DNA of 64,000 nucleotides, from assembly GCA_026003355.1 (NCBI GenBank), contig BPHC01000001.1, positions 310,001 through 374,000 on the forward strand, read 5' to 3'. A program made the position numbers and the translations under genes. This DNA is from Cyclobacteriaceae bacterium. Its GTDB lineage: Bacteria; Bacteroidota; Bacteroidia; Cytophagales; Cyclobacteriaceae. This document shows, in pieces, positions 19,596-29,985 of the stretch. How positions within the stretch are numbered: the stretch's first letter is position 1; every line of letters begins with the position of its first letter. Under the pieces are notes generated by a model. That model was not told the origin of the DNA. It saw nothing but the letters and a program-made list of their open reading frames with translations, and did no database searches.

Positions 19596-22500
19596 TTAAT
19601 ACGTCAGGTTAACGCCAACCAGAAACACGCGCGGGCGCGGATACAGGTTGTTATCAATGCCATTGGCAATTTCGGGGTCAATGCCCGAATAGTTGGTTAC
19701 CATAAATGCATTTTGAACCGTTAAGCTGAATCGCGCTTTCAGCTTTTGATTAAACAATTCCGATACATTGTAACCCAGGCTCATATTATCCATTTTAAAG
19801 AACGATCCGTTTTCAACATAGTGGCTGGACCAGTACTGGGCAGCAGCAAAGCCGGTATCGTAAATAAATCGCCTTAAGTTGTTAAAGGTTACCGTATTGT
19901 TGTTGAAAGCTGCCTGGTAAAAGGTGTTCGAAGCACCATTGTTATACACATAGTTACCCAGGCTGAGCCTGCCGGCCATAAAGAAGTCGAAGTTTTTATA
20001 GGTGAGCGTTGAGGTAAAGCCCATCAGCACAATGGGTGCCGGCTGCTTGTAGTGAAATTTATTAAGCTGATTGCTTACCACATTGCCTCCGTTACCGGTA
20101 CGGTCAACATATAAACCTTCTATGGGCCTTCCGTTGGCGTCGTAAATCTGTTGAAACACAAAGAAGGAGTTCTGGGCAAAGCCCACATTGTTGTTCTGAA
20201 CGGTATTGCCTACCCCACCCGAAATTCCGCCTACGTTCACACCCTGGTAGTTGGGGTCATCGGTAGCGGTAAGTTTGGTGATTTTGTTTTTGTTGTGCGA
20301 CAGGTTAAAGCCCAGGTCCCATGTCAGAGTGTTTGTTTTAATGGCTTTTGCATTAAGGGTTATTTCCAAACCGCGGTTTTCCAGATTGCCCACATTGGTG
20401 GTAAGGAAGTTGTTAAAATTACTCCCTGCCGGAATAGGAATGGTATTTATCAGGTCGCGCGACTCGCGGAAATAAAAATCAACCGAGGCCGTAATGCGAT
20501 CTGAAATCAGTCCTATATCCAGACCTGCATTGTAGGTAGTAGTCTCTTCCCATTTAAACGAAGCATCGTAGGCCGAAGGCCGGAAGGTTTGGTAGAAAGT
20601 GTCGCCAAACTGATACTGGGCCGTTGAGGTACTGAGCACATATACAGGCAGGTAAGGATACGCTCCGCCCACATCCTGCTGGCCGGTAACGCCATAACCC
20701 AGCCGGAGTTTAAGGTCGGATAACCCCTTTACATCGGCCAGGAAGTTTTCCGATTTCATACGCCAGGCCAGAGCAACAGCCGGAAACACACCCCACCGGT
20801 TCTCTTCGGCAAAGCGCGATGAACCATCGGTGCGCAGGGTGGCCGTAACCAGATATTTGCCCTTGTAATTATAGTTGGCGCGCCCAAAAAAAGATATCAG
20901 GTAGTTGGGGTCTGGTATAAATTTGCGGGCAACGGTATCCCCATCCTGGGTTACGTCGTAATCGTAATATACCGAGTTGTCGTAACTGCGGCTAAAGTTG
21001 GAGCCATCGCGCTGAAAGCTCTGGTACGAATATCCGCCCGTAAAGTCGATTTTGTGGTCATTGATTTCTTTGGCATAATTCAGGTAAAAGTCAAATAGCC
21101 TCGACTGGTTTTTTCCGGTGTAATCGGTGCGGCTGCCCAGTTCGCTGGTCCAGGGCGCCAGCTGTGAAACATTGTTAAAACCCTCGCTTTTTGAATAGTC
21201 AATACCCATGTTTACATGGGCACGCAGTTCGGGAAGGAAGCTAAAGCGGTAGTCTGCTTCCAGGTTGGCGATGTAACGAAATACTTTCGACCGGTTGTCG
21301 GTAAGGGCAAGGCGGGCCACGGGGTTACGCGGTGCAATGGCGCTGGCATCTGAGTTAGGGTCGCCCGGGTCTTCGGTCCAGGTAAAAAATCCGCCCCACC
21401 GGGTGTTACCGTTGTACACCGGCTGCGTGGGATCGAAAGACACGGCCGAACCGATAGCGCCTTCATCGCCAAAGTTGTGGCGGGTTTGCATGCCTTTTAG
21501 GCTGGCCGAAACCCTGAGGTTGTCGTTCAAAAAGGTAGGAGAAATGTTGAGGTTAACAGAATGGCGTTGCATGCCCGTGGTTTTTAAAATACCCTGCTGA
21601 TCGGTAAAGCCGTATGAAATACGGTAGGGAATTTCGCGGACACTGCCCGAAAGACTAACCAAGTGGTCGGTGGAAACGGCATTTCTGAATACCTCCTCCT
21701 GCCAGTCGGTGTTGGCATTGCCCAGCTTGGCCAGGGCAGCAGCATTTATGCCATATTGCCCGCTAAGGTCGTTCATCAATGCACGGAACTCATCGCCCGT
21801 CAATACTTCGGCCTTACGGGCCAGGGTGCTTACCGATACCTGGGCATTATAGCTAAGCGTAGGCTTGCCTACCGCCCCCTTTTTGGTGGTGATGATAATA
21901 ACCCCGTTAGATGCCCTTGCACCGTAAATGGCTGTGGCCGAGGCATCTTTCAGTACGGTAATGTTTTCTATATCATTGGGGTTTATGGTACTAAGGGAGT
22001 TCGACAGACCTGCCACCCCCCCGGTTGTCCAGTGGAAAACCATCTACCACTATCAGCGGATCGTTGCTGGCATTAACCGATGAACCCCCGCGAATGCGTA
22101 TCTGTGCTCCGCTGCCGGGTGCTCCGCTTCCCTGCGTTACCACCACGCCGGCAACCTTGCCTACCAGCAAATCCTGAGGCGAGGCCATAACGCCCTTGTT
22201 GAAGGATGCCTGATTTACCGATACAATGGAGCCTGTAAGGTCTTTTTTCTCTACCTGGCCATAGCCAATAACCACAATTTCGTTAAGGGCCGTAACATCT
22301 ACCTGCAGGGTTATCTCAATAGTGCTCTGGTTGCCCACCGCCACTTCCTGAGTGGAATAACCCACAAATGAAATGACCAGTGTAGCTCCGGACGATGATA
22401 CCTGAATCGAAAAACGCCCGTCCGGGTCAGTAACAGTTCCGTTGTTGGTTCCCTTTTCCAGTACATTGGCTCCCGGAACCGGAGAACCGTCATCGCTTGA

Positions 22501-22605
22501 AAGCACCCGCCCGGAAATGGTGCGGGTTTGCGCCCACAATCCGGTGCTGCCTGCAAAAAGCAACACCAGCATAAGCGCACGTAGGTTAGGGTAAAATTTA
22601 ATCAT
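19596..22605 (-). CDS. SusC/RagA family TonB-dependent transporter (second pair), one frameshift
   Basis: About 1002 residues when repaired. Signal peptide ([15 protein letters not shown]), carboxypeptidase-D-like domain ([20 protein letters not shown]), the SusC box ([19 protein letters not shown]), plug ([21 protein letters not shown]) and barrel are all present. It imports oligosaccharides across the outer membrane with the next gene, SusD. The frame breaks in a run of seven C at 22016-22022: with six, the reading continues [20 protein letters not shown] homopolymer indel like this is typical of sequencing error. Upstream lie a candidate promoter (22662-22695) and a LacI-type operator (22721-22738), shared with the divergent GH31 gene. 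Confidence 0.92.
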
Positions 22606-22661
22606 ATGAAACTTAGGTTTATCCGAATTTTATTGCGCAGTAATTCACTACTGCAATATTC

Positions 22662-22695
22662 CAAAAAGTACACTTAAAGAACGCCTTACGGCAAA
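22662..22695 (-). promoter_or_regulatory. Candidate promoter of second susC
   Basis: On the minus strand, TTTG (22695-22692) is followed after 21 bases by TACTTTTTG (22670-22662), close to the Bacteroidota -33/-7 consensus with a one-base longer -7 box. The leader to the ATG at 22605 contains the inverted repeat GCAGTA/TACTGC (22637-22642 and 22649-22654). Confidence 0.45.
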
Positions 22696-22720
22696 TATTT
22701 TTTTTGAATTTTTATGCCAA

Positions 22721-22738
22721 CGTTTGCGAAAACGTTTG
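22721..22738. promoter_or_regulatory. Candidate LacI-family operator between second susC and GH31
   Basis: CGTTTGCGAAAACGTTTG here is the reverse complement of a sequence whose first 15 bases (CAAACGTTTTCGCAA) also occur at 5796-5810. It lies 25 bases upstream of the -33 box of the second susC promoter and 112 bases before the GH31 start, so it could act on both. Confidence 0.65.
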
Positions 22739-22850
22739 TACAAAGAAGTTTGCACCTTAAGTTTTTGATTAACGATGCCCCGACGCAAATGCAGCGCCTT
22801 TTGTTCATATTTGAACTGTCAAAATTCTAATCAGGAACCATAATTCACTC

Positions 22851-25293
22851 ATGACAACCTTTCAATCCCTTGGTGGAATATCCGAACTGGCAAGCACCCT
22901 TAACGGGCTTACAGCAAACGACGGCAGCGCAAGCCTGGAAATTACTTTTTACAACCCCAAAGTGGTGCGGATTGTTTGTAAAAAGGCCGGCCAGCAAACG
23001 CTTCCCTCCTATGCCGTTCAGGCGGCACCAGCCGGGGCGCATGTTCAAATCAGCGATGGGCCGGATGCAGTTTTGCTCCAGTCGGATGCACTACAGGTAA
23101 AACTGGACAAATACCCCCTGCGCCTTTCATTTCTTACACCCAACGGCCAGGTAATCAATGCCGATGACCGCGGCCTTCGGCACCGGGTGGATAGGCGAAC
23201 AGGTTACTACCTACAAAATACTTCAACCGCAGGAACGCTTTATAGGACTTGGAGAAAAAACCGGTCCGTTGAACCGCAGAGGCCACGGCTATGTAAACTG
23301 GAACACCGATGCTTACGGCTACCATGCGGGTACCGATCCGCTTTATGTGTCCATTCCGTTTTACATAGGCATACATAACGGCCTGGTGTATGGCATCTTT
23401 TTCGATAATCCGTTTAAAACATTCTTCAACTTTGGCGCCTCCAACAACCGCTTTGCCAGCTTTTCGGCCGATAGCGGTATTATGGATTATTACTTTATAA
23501 GCGGCAGCAGCGTAGCCGATGTGCTGCGCGAATATACCTGGCTCACGGGCCGCATGCCACTCCCGCCACGCTGGAGCCTGGGCTATCAGCAATGCCGGTA
23601 CAGCTATTACCCCGAGGCCGAGGTAATGAGCGTGGCCCGCACTTTTCGCGAAAAACAAATACCCTGCGATGCCATTGTGCTCGACATCCACTACATGGAT
23701 GCCTACAAAATCTTTACCTGGGACCGGCAGCGTTTTCCTGACCCGGAAAAAATGCTGCAAACCCTTAAGGACAGCGGTTTCTCAGCGGTGGTAATGTGCG
23801 ACCCCGGCATTAAAGCCGAAGAAGGATACGAACCCTATGAAGACGGAAAAGCCAGAGATGTATTCCTTAAATACCCCGATGGTACATTATATACCGGACA
23901 GGTGTGGCCCGGATGGTGCCATTTTCCCGACTTTTCCAAACCCGAAACCCGAACCTGGTGGAAGGAAAAGCTGCAACTGTACACCCGCCTGGGAATAGAA
24001 GGTTTCTGGAATGATATGAACGAAATTGCCACCTGGGGAAACATGCTGCCGGAACTGATTACCTGCAACTTCGACGGACAACCGGGCACTATGCGCCAGG
24101 GACGAAACCTGTACGGCATGCTCATGGCCCGCAGCACCTACGAAGGCACCAGCCAGCTGATGAACAAACGACCCTTTAATCTTACCCGATCAGGCTTTGC
24201 CGGCATACAACGTTACGCAGCCGTATGGACGGGCGACAACGTGGCTTATGATGAACATATGTTGCTGGGTATCAGGCTGGTAAACAGTCTGGGGCTTTCG
24301 GGTGTGCCCTTTGCCGGCTACGATGTAGGTGGTTTTGTGGGCAATGCCGATACCCGGCTGTTTACGCGCTGGTTATCTATTGGCAGCTTTTCACCTTTCT
24401 TCCGCGGCCACACCATGATCAACACACGCGACTCCGAACCCTGGGCTTATGGTGAGGAGGCCGAACAGATATGCCGCAACTACATCCGCCTGCGTTACCG
24501 CCTTATGCCCTATCTCTATTCGGTGTTTAACGAAGCTGCCGAAACCGGCATGCCGGTTCAGCGGTCACTGGCCATTGAATATACCCATGATGAAAAAGTT
24601 TATGATGGCTTGTACCAGAACGAATACCTTTTTGGTCCAGGCATACTGGTAGCCCCGGTTGAAAGCACACGCGATATTGCCAAAATCTACCTTCCACAGG
24701 GAACCTGGTACTACCTGTATAACGGCACAACCTATCCGGGCAACAACGAATTACTTATTGAATGCCCCCTGCATCGCCTGCCCGTGTTTGTAAAAGCCGG
24801 AGCCATTATACCTATGATGGAACCCGGACAACATACCAGGGAAAAGTCAGATACCCTTGAACTGCACGTTTATGCCGGACCCGACACCGAGTTTGTTTTT
24901 TATGAAGATGACGGAGAAACCTTTGGCTACCGCGATGATAATTTTTACAAACGACTGATACGCTTCTCAGCCGAAAAGCAAAAGCTTGAACTTCAAACCC
25001 CCACCGGCAACTTTCGCCCGGAATTCGTACAGTGGAAAGTTGTTTTTCACGGCTTTACCGGAAGCCCCTCCTTTCATGTTAACGGCCAGTTAATACCCGC
25101 ACAGCACGAAAAAATCAAACTTTTTGAGCCTCTTGAAAAGTTTGACCCCATCCATGACCCCGAACCGGTAATGGAAGAAGATGTGATAAGCATTTCTTTT
25201 CCCGGAGTCAGGATCCCATATCTTAATCCAATGGTAACCCGAGTTGTATGCAATCCAAACCCCGTCTTTCTTTCTGGCAAATCTGGAACATGA
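22851..25293 (+). CDS. GH31 alpha-glucosidase, one frameshift
   Basis: About 813 residues when repaired. No signal peptide is seen at the ATG (MTTFQSLGGISEL), suggesting a cytoplasmic enzyme. The GH31 barrel carries GFWNDMNEIATWG with the nucleophile Asp (about residue 387) and WTGDN with the acid Asp (about 458); PLPPRWSLGYQQCRYSYY is also typical. It releases glucose from the non-reducing ends of alpha-glucosides. One extra C at 23168-23169 breaks the frame; without it, NADD continues AAFGTGWIGEQV. The MFS transporter gene begins 46 bases before its end, so translation is probably coupled. With GH65 it gives two cytoplasmic routes for maltodextrin. Confidence 0.93.
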
Positions 25294-26768
25294 GCTTTGG
25301 CTTTCTGGGCATTCAGTTTGGCTTTGCCCTTCAAAATGCCAACACCAGCCGCATTTTTCAAACGCTGGGCGCCCAACCCGATGAGCTGGCAGCCTACTGG
25401 CTGGCAGCACCTATCACGGGACTTATTGTTCAGCCTGTTGTGGGCTTTTACAGCGACCGCACCTGGCATCCATTCTGGGGCAGAAGACGCCCGTATTTTA
25501 CGGCCGGAGCTGTCCTGGCTTCGCTTACCCTGTGCCTTATGCCCAACGCCCCGGCTTTATGGGTAGCCGTAGGTACCTTATGGATTATGGATGCCTCCAT
25601 AAATATCAGCATGGAACCTTTTAGGGCTTTTGTGGGCGACCTGCTGCCCCCTTCCCAGCGTACCGCAGGCTTTGCCATGCAAAGTTTCTTTATAGGCACC
25701 GGTGCCGTAGTGGCTTCGATGCTGCCCTACCTGTTCACCAACTGGCTTAACGTTTCAAACACAGCACCTGCCGGCATCGTGCCCAACTCGGTGAAGTATG
25801 CGTTTTATGCCGGTGCATTTGCGCTGTTCGTTACCGTAATGTGGACTGTATTCTCTACCCGCGAATACCCACCCCAACCCGAACACCATGATGCCCTGCG
25901 CAACCGGCAGAAAAGAAAAATCGATAATGAAGAAGCCAACACCAAAAAGCTTTTTCGTACCGGTATTGCCCTGGTTTTAACCGGAATGCTTATCGGCCTG
26001 CTGGTACTAACCCAATCGGTCGAAAAAGAGCTCTACGTACTTCCCGGCGGGCTGGTATTGTTCGGTTTGGTGTTTCTTCTTTCGGCTATCTATATACGGC
26101 AACAACGCTCCTATCTGGGTATAGTGCACATGGCCGTTGACTTTCTGAGCATGCCCCGCACTATGGTGCAACTGGCCGTAGTACAGTTTTTTTCCTGGTT
26201 TGCCCTGTTCGCCATGTGGATTTACACCACCCCGGTGGTAACCCGCTACTTTTACCAGGCTACCGATACCGCCGGCAAAGCTTACAACGATGGCGCCGAC
26301 TGGGTTAACTTTCTGTTTGCCATTTATAACGGAGTGGCCGCACTGGCTGCCTTTGTCCTTCCGGTTCTGTCGAAATACACCAGCCGGAAAATCACACACC
26401 TTATTGCCCTCTGGTTCGGTGGAGCCGGACTCATATCGTTTTATTTTTTCCACAACCCGCAATGGCTTATACTCTCCATGGTGGGCGTGGGCATTGCCTG
26501 GGCCAGTATTCTCTCCATTCCTTACGCCATGTTATCCGGTTCGCTTCCCGCAGAAAAAATGGGCTATTATATGGGTGTGTTTAATTTTTTTATTGTAATA
26601 CCTCAGATTATTGCCGGAACCGTGCTGGGCTTCATGGTTAATCACCTGTTTTCAGGCGAAACAATTTATATTTTACTTACCGGTGGGTTTAGCATGATGC
26701 TGGCTGGACTGATGAGCCTGCGCGTTAACGACCGCGATGAGGTAAAGATCCAAAAACGCCCTGCATGA
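25248..26768 (+). CDS. MFS sugar transporter, SLC45-like (probable maltose/maltooligosaccharide importer)
   Basis: 506 residues with about twelve membrane segments. The N-terminal half has QFGFALQNANTSRIFQTLGA and the loop motif SDRTWHPFWGRRRPYF, which match the SLC45/GPH-like sugar:cation symporters often annotated as maltose transporters in Bacteroidota. A long charged loop (about residues 210-230, RNRQKRKIDNEEANTKK) separates the halves. It should move disaccharide from periplasm to cytoplasm, where GH31 and GH65 act. It overlaps GH31 by 46 bases and the esterase by four (ATGA), so the three are one transcript. Confidence 0.88.
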   Translation: MQSKPRLSFWQIWNMSFGFLGIQFGFALQNANTSRIFQTLGAQPDELAAYWLAAPITGLIVQPVVGFYSDRTWHPFWGRRRPYFTAGAVLASLTLCLMPNAPALWVAVGTLWIMDASINISMEPFRAFVGDLLPPSQRTAGFAMQSFFIGTGAVVASMLPYLFTNWLNVSNTAPAGIVPNSVKYAFYAGAFALFVTVMWTVFSTREYPPQPEHHDALRNRQKRKIDNEEANTKKLFRTGIALVLTGMLIGLLVLTQSVEKELYVLPGGLVLFGLVFLLSAIYIRQQRSYLGIVHMAVDFLSMPRTMVQLAVVQFFSWFALFAMWIYTTPVVTRYFYQATDTAGKAYNDGADWVNFLFAIYNGVAALAAFVLPVLSKYTSRKITHLIALWFGGAGLISFYFFHNPQWLILSMVGVGIAWASILSIPYAMLSGSLPAEKMGYYMGVFNFFIVIPQIIAGTVLGFMVNHLFSGETIYILLTGGFSMMLAGLMSLRVNDRDEVKIQKRPA

Positions 26769-27970
26769 AATTCGCGCTTTTTTTGGCCTTGCTTGCAGTA
26801 GGTACCAGCGCCTGTGCACAGAGCCTGTGGACGGAATTCAGGAAAGCCTTTAACAGGGTTCTTGTCGCACCCGACTCTGTAAGAAGCGCCAGGGCTGCCC
26901 GCTTTTACGACTCCCTGCTTGCCGCACAGCGCATTCCCTTTGTTACCTCCGACTCAGTAATGTTTTTATTTATGGGTTCGGCTAACCAGGTAGCCTGGTT
27001 CGGTGATTTTAATGAATGGGGACAACGCGATGCCGCACTTTATACAGGAAGACAGGTTCCGCAAACAACGCTTTGGTACCTTATAGCCCGCTTCGAAAAC
27101 GATGCCCGCCTGGACTACAAAATTGTACTGAACGGAAACACCTGGATGTTGGATCCGGCCAATCCGCATCAGCAATGGTCGGGCGTGGGCGGCGGAAGCC
27201 CCAACTCTGAATTGCGCATGCCCGGATGGAAACCCGATACCCTTACACGGCACCCCCTAACCAGCCGGCACGGAAGCTTTGTTGAAAACCAATTGTTCTA
27301 CAGCTCCGTGATGGGATATCAGATAAGCTATTCGGTTTATCTTCCCTACGGCTTTAAGCCCGTTAACCGCTACCCGGTTCTCTATGTTACCGATGGATAT
27401 GAGTATGCCCATGAAAAACTCGGCAACATCACCAACACGCTGGACAACCTCATTGCCAGGGGGGCCATCAGGGAAGTTATAGCAGTACTCATCGACCACC
27501 GCGAGCCGGCTAACCGCTCGAACAACCGCAGAATGTACGAACTGGCTATGAACAAACAGTACCTGACGTTTTTAACTGAAGAATTCATACCTTTTATCGA
27601 ATCGAAATGGCCTGTTGCAGCAAGCCGCCATGAGCGCGGCATTCTGGGTACAAGCATGGGCGGACTGGCAGCCCTGTATATGGCTTACGCCAGACCGGAC
27701 CTTTTCGGAATGGCCGCGGTACAGTCGCCTGCCTTATGGTTTAAACCCGAAATCTTTACTTTTTGCCAGGCACCAGGCGCCATGCCTGTAAAAATCTATC
27801 TTTCCTGTGGTACGTTTTTTGACGGTGAGACCAACACCAGAAAAATGAAGGCTATTCTTGAAAATCAGGGATGCCCGTTAATGTATCAGGAAACACATCA
27901 GGGGCATAGCTGGGGAAACTGGCGCGACCAGTTGGATGATATTTTAATATTCTTCTTTAAACCTGATTGA
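26765..27970 (+). CDS. Alpha/beta-hydrolase esterase (esterase D/Fes type) with N-terminal early-set glycan-binding-like module
   Basis: 401 residues. The signal region MKFALFLALLAVGTSACAQ could be cut as a Sec peptide. Residues about 55-130 resemble a CBM48/E-set module (VMFLFMGSANQVAWFGDFNEWG). The catalytic part is an esterase D/enterochelin-esterase fold: SYSVYLPYGF, YVTDGYEY, nucleophile Ser in GTSMGGLAALYM (about 296) and His in HQGHSWGNWRDQL (about 380). Related proteins include carbohydrate esterases and siderophore esterases. Position inside the GH31-MFS transcript favours action on a sugar ester, for example acetylated glucan; this is inference. Confidence 0.78.
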   Translation: MKFALFLALLAVGTSACAQSLWTEFRKAFNRVLVAPDSVRSARAARFYDSLLAAQRIPFVTSDSVMFLFMGSANQVAWFGDFNEWGQRDAALYTGRQVPQTTLWYLIARFENDARLDYKIVLNGNTWMLDPANPHQQWSGVGGGSPNSELRMPGWKPDTLTRHPLTSRHGSFVENQLFYSSVMGYQISYSVYLPYGFKPVNRYPVLYVTDGYEYAHEKLGNITNTLDNLIARGAIREVIAVLIDHREPANRSNNRRMYELAMNKQYLTFLTEEFIPFIESKWPVAASRHERGILGTSMGGLAALYMAYARPDLFGMAAVQSPALWFKPEIFTFCQAPGAMPVKIYLSCGTFFDGETNTRKMKAILENQGCPLMYQETHQGHSWGNWRDQLDDILIFFFKPD

Positions 27971-28004
27971 ACAGAAACCACTAAATTGACCCCTTTGATA
28001 AGAT

Positions 28005-29141
28005 ATGAAGTTATTAAAATTTTTTCCGGCAGCACTCATCATCTTGTTCGCCTGCTCCTCCGGGAAGCAGGCATTCGAACGGGGTGAATACTATTCGGCT
28101 GTGATGCAGGCCGTGTCGCGTCTCAAATCCAATCCCGACCATAAAAAGTCGCAGGAAATACTGCGCAGCAGCTACCCCATGGCCGTGGAGTATCTTGAAA
28201 CCGATGCCCGAAACATCCAGGCCTCGAACGCTTCAAACAAATGGCAAAGTGCTCTCCAGGCCTACGAAAAAATCAACAATATGTACGAGGCAATCCGCCA
28301 GTCGCCCGGGGCACTCAGGGTAATTGCAAATCCAAAAAACTATTATTCCGAAATGGGCCCGCTTAAAGAAAAAGCAGCCGAAGAATTGTACAATGCAGGC
28401 ATTGCCTCGCTTATGAAAGGAACACGCCAGGATGCAAAACACGCCTATTATCAATTTAGCGAAGCACATCGCTATGTGCCAAACTATAAAGATGTGCTGG
28501 AGTATCTTGAAAAAGCCCGTACAGAGGCCACCGTTTTTGTAGCTGTAGAGCAGGTTACGGTGCCTGCGCGCTATAACCTGAGCGGCAATTTTTTTCACGA
28601 CAAAGTCGAAGAATTTTTAATGCGTAACTACCCCGAAGAAGGCTTTGTAAGATTTTTTAATTCCAACGCTGCCAGAGAATTGAACCTGCCCAGGGTTGAC
28701 CAGATTATGCGCCTGCAGTTTGACGACTTTAGCGTAGGTAACACCACCACCACCGAACGGGTGGAAACCGTAAGCAAAGACAGCGTGAAAGTGGGCGAAG
28801 CAAAAGTAAACGGCCAGACCGTTCCCGTTTACAACACCGTTACGGCAAAAGTAACCACGGTACGCAGGGAAGTAGTTTCGCAGGGCCTGCTGAGCATGAT
28901 TATTACCGACAACAAAAGCGGAGCCGTGCTTAGCCACAGAAAATTTCCCGGGCGCTATGTGTGGACGGCCACCTGGGCGCGGTTTAATGGCGATGAGCGC
29001 GCCCTCTCGCCCCAGCAGCTGGAACTTTGCAAAAAGCCCGAGGCCCAGCCGCCCGATCCGCAAAACATGTTCCTGGCCTTTGCTGCCCCCATTTATGAGC
29101 AATTTACTCAGGCTGTGCAGGAATTTTACCGCAATTATTAA
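28005..29141 (+). CDS. Lipoprotein of unknown function with helical-repeat N-terminal region
   Basis: 378 residues. The lipoprotein signal ends at [11 protein letters not shown]. Residues 24-170 are helical and TPR-like ([40 protein letters not shown]), reminiscent of assembly scaffolds. The C-terminal half ([42 protein letters not shown]) looks like a beta-domain of unknown type. It starts 34 bases after the esterase gene and may belong to the same transcript. No link to sugar use is visible in the protein itself. The family was not recognised. Confidence 0.75.
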   Translation: MKLLKFFPAALIILFACSSGKQAFERGEYYSAVMQAVSRLKSNPDHKKSQEILRSSYPMAVEYLETDARNIQASNASNKWQSALQAYEKINNMYEAIRQSPGALRVIANPKNYYSEMGPLKEKAAEELYNAGIASLMKGTRQDAKHAYYQFSEAHRYVPNYKDVLEYLEKARTEATVFVAVEQVTVPARYNLSGNFFHDKVEEFLMRNYPEEGFVRFFNSNAARELNLPRVDQIMRLQFDDFSVGNTTTTERVETVSKDSVKVGEAKVNGQTVPVYNTVTAKVTTVRREVVSQGLLSMIITDNKSGAVLSHRKFPGRYVWTATWARFNGDERALSPQQLELCKKPEAQPPDPQNMFLAFAAPIYEQFTQAVQEFYRNY

Positions 29142-29182
29142 AGCATCCGAACAAATGCCGGGCGGTACTTGTTACAACAGGC

Positions 29183-29860
29183 ATGACCGCAGGTTTACGC
29201 ATTTCAGCTTTGATGGCTATTCTGTGTGGGTTGTTTTCCTGCACAGGCAATGGCCAGCAACCAAATGCTGCGCAAGGTAAAGACGTTTCATCTGACAGTA
29301 TGAATTCAAATCTTGAACTGGCCACTTTTGGTGGCGGGTGCTTCTGGTGTACAGAGGCTGTTTTTCAACAGGTTAAGGGCGTTGAGCGGGTCGTTTCGGG
29401 GTACTCGGGCGGTAAGGTTAAAAATCCATCGTATAAAGAGGTGTGCAGCGGCCTTACCGGACATGCGGAAGTGGTACAGATTACTTTTAACCCGAAGGTA
29501 ATTACCTATGACGAACTGCTGGAAATCTTCTGGAAAACACACGACCCCACCACCCTGAACCGGCAGGGAAACGATGTGGGCACCCAGTACCGGTCGGTTA
29601 TTTTTTATCACAACGATGAACAACGGGAAAAAGCCGAATACTACCGCCGGAAATTAAACGAAGAAAAGGCCTTTGACAGCCCCATTGTAACCGAAATCAC
29701 CGCCTTTACTGCCTTCTATCCGGCCGAAGACTACCACCAGAATTATTACCGGCTTAACGCCTCAGCCCCTTATTGCACTTACGTAATTGCCCCAAAGCTG
29801 GAGAAATTCAAAAAAGCCTTTGCCGGCAAGCTGCAACAGCCTTCAAAAGGGAAATTTTAA
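29183..29860 (+). CDS. msrA: Peptide-methionine (S)-S-oxide reductase MsrA, lipoprotein form
   Basis: 225 residues. A lipoprotein-like signal ([15 protein letters not shown]) precedes the MsrA domain. The active-site motif is [12 protein letters not shown] (catalytic Cys about 53), with [33 protein letters not shown] and AEDYHQNYY, all MsrA hallmarks. It reduces methionine-S-sulfoxide in proteins. Attachment to the envelope suggests repair of periplasmic or outer-membrane proteins rather than the usual cytosolic role. It follows the lipoprotein gene by 41 bases and is closed by a bidirectional terminator. Confidence 0.94.
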   Translation: MTAGLRISALMAILCGLFSCTGNGQQPNAAQGKDVSSDSMNSNLELATFGGGCFWCTEAVFQQVKGVERVVSGYSGGKVKNPSYKEVCSGLTGHAEVVQITFNPKVITYDELLEIFWKTHDPTTLNRQGNDVGTQYRSVIFYHNDEQREKAEYYRRKLNEEKAFDSPIVTEITAFTAFYPAEDYHQNYYRLNASAPYCTYVIAPKLEKFKKAFAGKLQQPSKGKF

Positions 29861-29952
29861 AAATCCGGCACGAAAGTTGAAACATTTCAGGAAACCTCCC
29901 GTTAATACGGGCAAACGAGTAAATCTTCTCATAGGTTTAGGTTTAGGTTAAC

Positions 29953-29981
29953 AAAAAAGTCCCGGGGCGCGGGACTTTTTT
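29953..29981. terminator. Bidirectional terminator between msrA and the HAMP-GAF-PAS gene
   Basis: A GC-rich stem (AGTCCC with GGGACT) flanked by A6 on one side and T6 on the other (arms 29953-29964 and 29970-29981) lies between two converging genes and can work on both strands. Confidence 0.85.
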
Positions 29982-29985
29982 GCTT

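Noticed and set aside
22851-23378. A separate 175-residue gene before GH31
   Set aside because: Its first 105 residues are the GH31 N-terminal domain; only one extra base separates it from the rest.
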